In this document: piece by piece, positions 60,149-64,000 of the stretch
How the letters are laid out: each line of letters opens with the position of its first letter
How positions within the stretch are numbered: position 1 is the stretch's first letter
Assembly: GCF_000186865.1 (NCBI RefSeq)
Contig: NW_008705566.1
Span: 1,605,699-1,669,698 of the forward strand
Source: Aureococcus anophagefferens
Taxonomy: Eukaryota > Sar > Pelagophyceae > Pelagomonadales > Pelagomonadaceae
Length of the DNA stretch: 64,000 bases
Direction: 5' to 3'
The notes under the pieces: model-generated
What the model was told of the DNA's origin: nothing
The model's input: only the letters and a program-made list of their open reading frames with translations
Database searches by the model: none
Program-made: the position numbers and the translations under genes

Positions 60149-62647
60149 ATGCGCGTCACCGTGATCCCGGAGGACGATGCGCTCACGCCCGTCCAGTTCA
60201 GCTTCAACGCCAAGTGGCAGCTCAAGCAGGTCGCCGCCGTCGCCGAAGCCTTCCGCAAGAAGCAGGGCCTGGCGCTGCCCGTCGTCCTCCTCCGGATCAC
60301 GACGCGCCGGCCCGTGGACCTGAACGCCACGGTCAACGAGGCGCTCTGCGAGGGGGAGCACCTGCTCGCCGTCGTCCCCAGCATCCCCGGCGCCGCGCCG
60401 GCCCGAGCCGCGGCGGCGACGAAGAAAAAGAAGAAGACCAAGGCCGAGGCGGTCGCCCCGCCGCCGCCGCCGGAGACGCGTCCGCCCGCGGACGTCCCCG
60501 CAGCTCACGACGAGACGCCCGCTGCTCCGACGGCCGCCGCGGAGGCCGCTCCGACGGCCGCCGCGGAGGCCGCTCCGACGGCAGCCGCGGAGGCCGCTCC
60601 GACGGCCAGCGCCGCGTCCGAGGCCGCGTCGTCATCGAAGCCCAAGGCCACAGCAGCACCGAAGTCCAAGTCGAAGCCCGCGAAGTCGCCGAAGCCCGCG
60701 GCCGCGAAGCCGCCGAAGCCCGAGCCCGCGGCGTCGCCGAAGCCCGCGCCCGCGCCGAAGCCCGCGGCGCCGGCGCCGGGGCCCGCGGCGGCCGCGGCGC
60801 CGGCGCCGTCGGCGCGCGCGCTCGCGGACGAGGGCGTGCGGCGCTTCGCGCGCAAGGACTACGCGGGCGCCGTGGCGTCGCTCGGCGCGGCGCTCGCGGC
60901 GGGCGCGGCGGGCGCGGCGCGGCTCGAGTGCCTCGTGAACCGCGCCGCGTGCCACGCCAAGCTCCGGCGCTGGGCCGACGTCGTCGCCGACTGCGGCGCG
61001 GTCATCGCCGCGGGCGAGGCCGGCGGCGGCGCGCCGCGGCCGAGCGAGCTCAAGTGCCTGCTCTGGCGGGGCGCCGCGGCGTGCGAGCTCGGCGACTTCG
61101 CGCGCGCGCGCCGCGACGGCGAGGCCGCGCTGCGCCTCTCCTACGGCGAGTCCGAGGCCGCGGCGCGGCTGCTCGAGCGCGTCGCCGCGGCGGACCCCGC
61201 GGCCTGCGTCTGCGCGTGCGGCGCGACGTTCGGGAGCCACGCGCTCCTCTTCCGGCACGCGCTCGAGCGGCGCCACGACGTCTTCGTCTGCGACGAGTGC
61301 GGCGACACGTTCCGCACCGTCGGCGACCTCGAGGCCCACGCGCGGGCCGAGGGCCACGAGCTCCTGGACCCGCGCGACGCCGCGATGGGGCCCGAGGGCT
61401 ACGACGTGGGGCGGCCGCTCGTCTGCCCCGTCTGCGGCGCCGAATTCGACGACGAGCGCGACGCGCTCGCGCACGTCGAGGCCACGGGCCACGGCGCGGA
61501 CGACTTCTTCGGCGCGTTCGCGGGCGGGCCCCTCGACGGCTTCCCCGGCGGCTTCGCCCCGGGCTTCGACGACCGCTTCCCGCCGGGCTTCGACGACGAG
61601 CCGCCCGAGGGCGCCTTCGACCCCTTCGACGCGGACGCGTGGCGCGGCGGCGGCGACGGCGACCTCCGGTGCCCGCGGTGCGCCTGGGCCGCGCCGAACC
61701 TCGCGGAGCTCGACGTCCACTGCGAGCGCCTCGGCCACGCGCCCCACGCGTGCCCCTACTGCGCGCTCCGCTTCGACTCGCGCGCCGAGCTCGAGGACCA
61801 CTGCGGCGGGCCCTGCGGCGCCGCGCTCGCCGCGGGCGACCGGCGGCCGCCGCCCCACGCCTGCGACTGCGGCCGCGCGTTCTGCTCCGCGGCCGCGCTG
61901 CGGGACCACCGCCGCGAGGAGTCCGGCGGCGGCGACGAGCCCTGGTACTGCCCGACCTGCGACCGGCCCTTCTCCTCGGAAGCCGCGCTTTTGGAACACT
62001 GCGGCGGCGAGTCGCCCGAGCCCGGCGCGGAGCCCAAGTTCTGCTCCTGCGGCGTCGCCTTCTGCAGCGACGCCGCGCTCGAAAAGCACCAAGCGGACAC
62101 GGGCCACCGCGCGGCCGACGGCGCCGCGCCCGCGTCGCCCGCGGCGCTGCGGCGGCTCAAGGACGACCACGTCAAGGCGACGGAGCGCCGCGCGCGGCCG
62201 GGCGAGACCTGCTCCATCTGCATGGAGCCGCTCCACGCCAAGGTCGAAGTCCAGGCCCTCCCGAACTGCGTCCACCTCTTCCACCCCAAGTGCGCCGCGC
62301 GCTGGTTCAAGCGCGCGGCCGCGTGTCCGGTCTGCCGCGCGACGGTCGAGCCGCCGGCGCCGGAGCCCGAGCCCGAGCGCGTCTACCCGCGCGCGCCGGA
62401 CATGCCGCCCCTGCGCCTCTACCCGGAGCCGGCGGAGCCCAGCGACCGCGACCTCATCGACGCGCAGGACGCGGCCTTCGACACGGCGCTCGCCGCGGAC
62501 CGCGACGCCGCCGCCGCGGAAACGCCGGCGGACGACGCGGGGAGCGCCGCCGAAACGGCGGCGGCGGACGACGCGGGGAGCGCCGCCGCCGCGCCGCCGC
62601 CGACGAAGGACGAGCTCCGCGAGCGCCGCCTCAAGTTCTTCGGGTGA
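60149..62647 (+). CDS. UBL-TPR-zinc finger-RING multidomain protein, probable E3 ligase
   Basis: 832 residues from the ATG at 60149 (MRVTVIPEDDALTPVQFSFN). The first 80 residues have a ubiquitin-like or PB1-like pattern. A Lys/Pro/Ala-rich linker contains four TAAAEAAP-type repeats. A TPR-like block follows (FARKDYAGAVASLGAALAAG, VNRAACHAKLRRWADVVADC). About seven C2H2-like fingers run from CVCACGATFGSHALLFRHAL through CDECGDTFRTVGDLEAHARA and YCPTCDRPFSSEAALLEHCG. The C-terminus has a RING-H2 finger, CSICMEPLHAKVEVQALPNC to HLFHPKCAARWFKRAAACPV-C. The RING implies ubiquitin transfer; the other modules would choose substrate. Confidence 0.8.
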   Translation: MRVTVIPEDDALTPVQFSFNAKWQLKQVAAVAEAFRKKQGLALPVVLLRITTRRPVDLNATVNEALCEGEHLLAVVPSIPGAAPARAAAATKKKKKTKAEAVAPPPPPETRPPADVPAAHDETPAAPTAAAEAAPTAAAEAAPTAAAEAAPTASAASEAASSSKPKATAAPKSKSKPAKSPKPAAAKPPKPEPAASPKPAPAPKPAAPAPGPAAAAAPAPSARALADEGVRRFARKDYAGAVASLGAALAAGAAGAARLECLVNRAACHAKLRRWADVVADCGAVIAAGEAGGGAPRPSELKCLLWRGAAACELGDFARARRDGEAALRLSYGESEAAARLLERVAAADPAACVCACGATFGSHALLFRHALERRHDVFVCDECGDTFRTVGDLEAHARAEGHELLDPRDAAMGPEGYDVGRPLVCPVCGAEFDDERDALAHVEATGHGADDFFGAFAGGPLDGFPGGFAPGFDDRFPPGFDDEPPEGAFDPFDADAWRGGGDGDLRCPRCAWAAPNLAELDVHCERLGHAPHACPYCALRFDSRAELEDHCGGPCGAALAAGDRRPPPHACDCGRAFCSAAALRDHRREESGGGDEPWYCPTCDRPFSSEAALLEHCGGESPEPGAEPKFCSCGVAFCSDAALEKHQADTGHRAADGAAPASPAALRRLKDDHVKATERRARPGETCSICMEPLHAKVEVQALPNCVHLFHPKCAARWFKRAAACPVCRATVEPPAPEPEPERVYPRAPDMPPLRLYPEPAEPSDRDLIDAQDAAFDTALAADRDAAAAETPADDAGSAAETAAADDAGSAAAAPPPTKDELRERRLKFFG

Positions 62648-62741
62648 CGATCTGGGTAAAGGAGATGGTCCTTGAAGTTCAAGTTGACCACTTCGGGGAG
62701 AGCGGCGCTGGATGGCCTGAGTTTTGCGAGCATCTCGAGCG

Positions 62742-64000
62742 ATGCGGAATCGTCGCGGACAACCGGACGTCGTCGCAGACAACGACGACGACGCCGAGGA
62801 GGAACGCGCGCCAACAGCGTCCAACCTCGCGAACCCGCTGAGCGTCGCGGCGCACATCCTGGTCTTCTTCCTCGCCATCGGCGCGGGCCGCTACGCGCGC
62901 CTGCGCGAGGCGTCGGCGCCGCCGCTCCTCGACGGCGAGGAGTTCGTGCAGGCGCTGCTGGAGACGCCGCAGCAGCTGCTGCTCGTGGCGACGCGGCTCC
63001 AGGTCGACCGGTTCCCGCGCGGGGACGCCGACGACGCGCGGCGGACGCTCGGCGGCGCGCTCGACGTCGACGAGGCGCTCGCGGCGTCGCCGACCCTCGC
63101 GGCGCTCTGGCGGTCGCGCGAAATGCCGGACGCGGGCGCGTTCCGCGACGGCGCGGCGGCGACCGCGCGGGCCGTCGTCGACGAGTATTTCGTGGACCTC
63201 GTCGCCAAGTCGGCCTTCGACGGCGCGACGGCGACGGCGGCCCTCGGCTACGCCGCCTGGCTCGGCCTGCCGCGCGCCTGCGCGGCGCTCGTGGCCCGCG
63301 GCGGCGACGTCGGCTTCGCGGGCGGCCTCGGGCGGTCGCCGCTGCACGTCGCGGCCGCCCGCGGCCACGGCGACGCGCTCGCGGCGCTGCTCAGGGCCGC
63401 GCGGCGCGCGGGCGCCGAGGGCCCGCGGCGCTGGCGCGACGCGTTGGGCCTGTCGCCCAAGGCGCTCGCGGCGAAGGCGGCGCGGGGGGACGGCGACTGC
63501 GCCGTCGACGTCGTCGACGTCGACCGCTTCCCGGGGAGCCTGGAGCCCTACGTGCTGCGGGGCGCGCCGGTCCTCGTGCGCGGCCTGGGCCGCAACTGGA
63601 CGGCGCGGCAACTCTGGGATCCGGCGGTCCTGGCGACACGCGACGACGTCGACGTCCAGCCGCACCCGATCCCGCACGGCGAGAGCTTCGGCGTCGCCGC
63701 GCCGCCCGCGCCGGCGACGCTCGGCGCCTACGTGCGGTCCTGGGCGCGGGACCCGCCGCCGTCCGCCGGCGGCCGCGCGGGGCCCGACGACGTCGCGGAC
63801 CTGCCGGCCTACGTCTTCGCCGCGGGCGCGGCCGCGGCGCCGCTCTTCGAGGGCGCGGACGCGCTCGGCGAGCTGCGGAAGCTTTTGGCGCCGAGCGCCG
63901 CCGTCGACGCGCTCCTCGACGGGCTGCCGGGGCGGCTCCACGGCGCCCACGGCGGCAGCGACCAGTTCTACTGCGGGCCCGCGGGAAGCGGCGCGCCGCT
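62742..64000 (+). CDS. Membrane-anchored ankyrin/JmjC-type hydroxylase, partial at the right edge
   Basis: The frame opens at the ATG at 62742 (MRNRRGQPDVVADNDDDAEE) and runs off the window. A membrane segment (LSVAAHILVFFLAIGAG) lies near residues 33-49. Ankyrin-type repeats follow (GYAAWLGLPRACAALVARGG; RSPLHVAAARGHGDALAALL). From about 265 a cupin/JmjC domain begins: DRFPGSLEPYVLRGAPVLVR, then SDQFYCGPAGSGAP as the window ends. The iron-binding HxD should come immediately after and is not visible. Homologues are 2-oxoglutarate/Fe(II) hydroxylases. The N-terminal anchor suggests ER or Golgi action. Confidence 0.75.
   Translation, partial: MRNRRGQPDVVADNDDDAEEERAPTASNLANPLSVAAHILVFFLAIGAGRYARLREASAPPLLDGEEFVQALLETPQQLLLVATRLQVDRFPRGDADDARRTLGGALDVDEALAASPTLAALWRSREMPDAGAFRDGAAATARAVVDEYFVDLVAKSAFDGATATAALGYAAWLGLPRACAALVARGGDVGFAGGLGRSPLHVAAARGHGDALAALLRAARRAGAEGPRRWRDALGLSPKALAAKAARGDGDCAVDVVDVDRFPGSLEPYVLRGAPVLVRGLGRNWTARQLWDPAVLATRDDVDVQPHPIPHGESFGVAAPPAPATLGAYVRSWARDPPPSAGGRAGPDDVADLPAYVFAAGAAAAPLFEGADALGELRKLLAPSAAVDALLDGLPGRLHGAHGGSDQFYCGPAGSGAP

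Overview
The window is eukaryotic nuclear DNA from a very GC-rich, compact genome. Intergenic distances are mostly 10-300 bases, neighbouring genes often converge so tightly that their stop codons touch or overlap, and almost every gene is a single exon. Several predicted proteins start with a signal peptide that breaks just before an Ala-Phe type motif, the plastid-import presequence of algae with secondary red plastids. An axonemal dynein light chain, a DONSON-like replication protein, ESCRT-III subunits and a RING-CH/TPR protein are also eukaryotic. GC richness, the AxAF presequences and the introner-like introns together point to a pelagophyte-type stramenopile alga such as Aureococcus. 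That assignment is inference, not an identification.

Layout. 1-6.1 kb: a membrane-anchored SGNH hydrolase running off the left edge (with a 108-base assembly gap), a CS/SGS cochaperone, an ankyrin protein and a RING-CH/TPR ligase. 7.3-13.1 kb: a mitochondrial carrier, an MFSD5/MOT2-like transporter, a plastid-type Ala-rich protein and a second polytopic transporter. 13.4-25 kb: two ESCRT-III proteins, a secreted J-domain/CVNH protein, a second SGNH hydrolase, plastid-type proteins, a TMEM97-like protein, a GT92-like glycosyltransferase split by an introner, and a GLOD4-like protein. 25-42 kb: a calpain-like protein lacking the catalytic Cys, a UBL protein, a SOUL protein, a degenerate DHHC protein, DNALI1, a frame-shifted multi-exon gene, a methyltransferase-LicD fusion, DONSON, a LamG-GH47 mannosidase and a plastid-type Era GTPase. 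42-47.9 kb: a disordered protein, an RCC1 protein, a UBL protein and an APP1-type phosphatase. 48-49.8 kb: a foldback element with a nested insertion. 49.8-53.3 kb: a TPR protein and a one-domain cation channel split by a second introner. 53.3-55.3 kb: repeats and a Copia remnant. 55.3-64 kb: an amine oxidase, a SET protein, a TIR element, a UBL-like protein, a zinc-finger/RING protein and an ankyrin/JmjC protein running off the right edge.

The strongest unusual signal is a pair of about 190-bp elements (21238-21425 and 52294-52485). Each has terminal inverted repeats and 8-bp flanking duplications, and each makes exactly one spliceosomal intron. In the channel gene the donor GT lies in one copy of the duplicated target and the acceptor CAG is the tip of the element, so splicing restores the original reading frame without a scar. 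The two copies share an internal core but lie in opposite orientations relative to their host genes. There is no single operon-like pathway here. Loose themes are membrane trafficking (ESCRT-III, DHHC, APP1), ubiquitin-like domains (at least four genes) and plastid import (five candidates).
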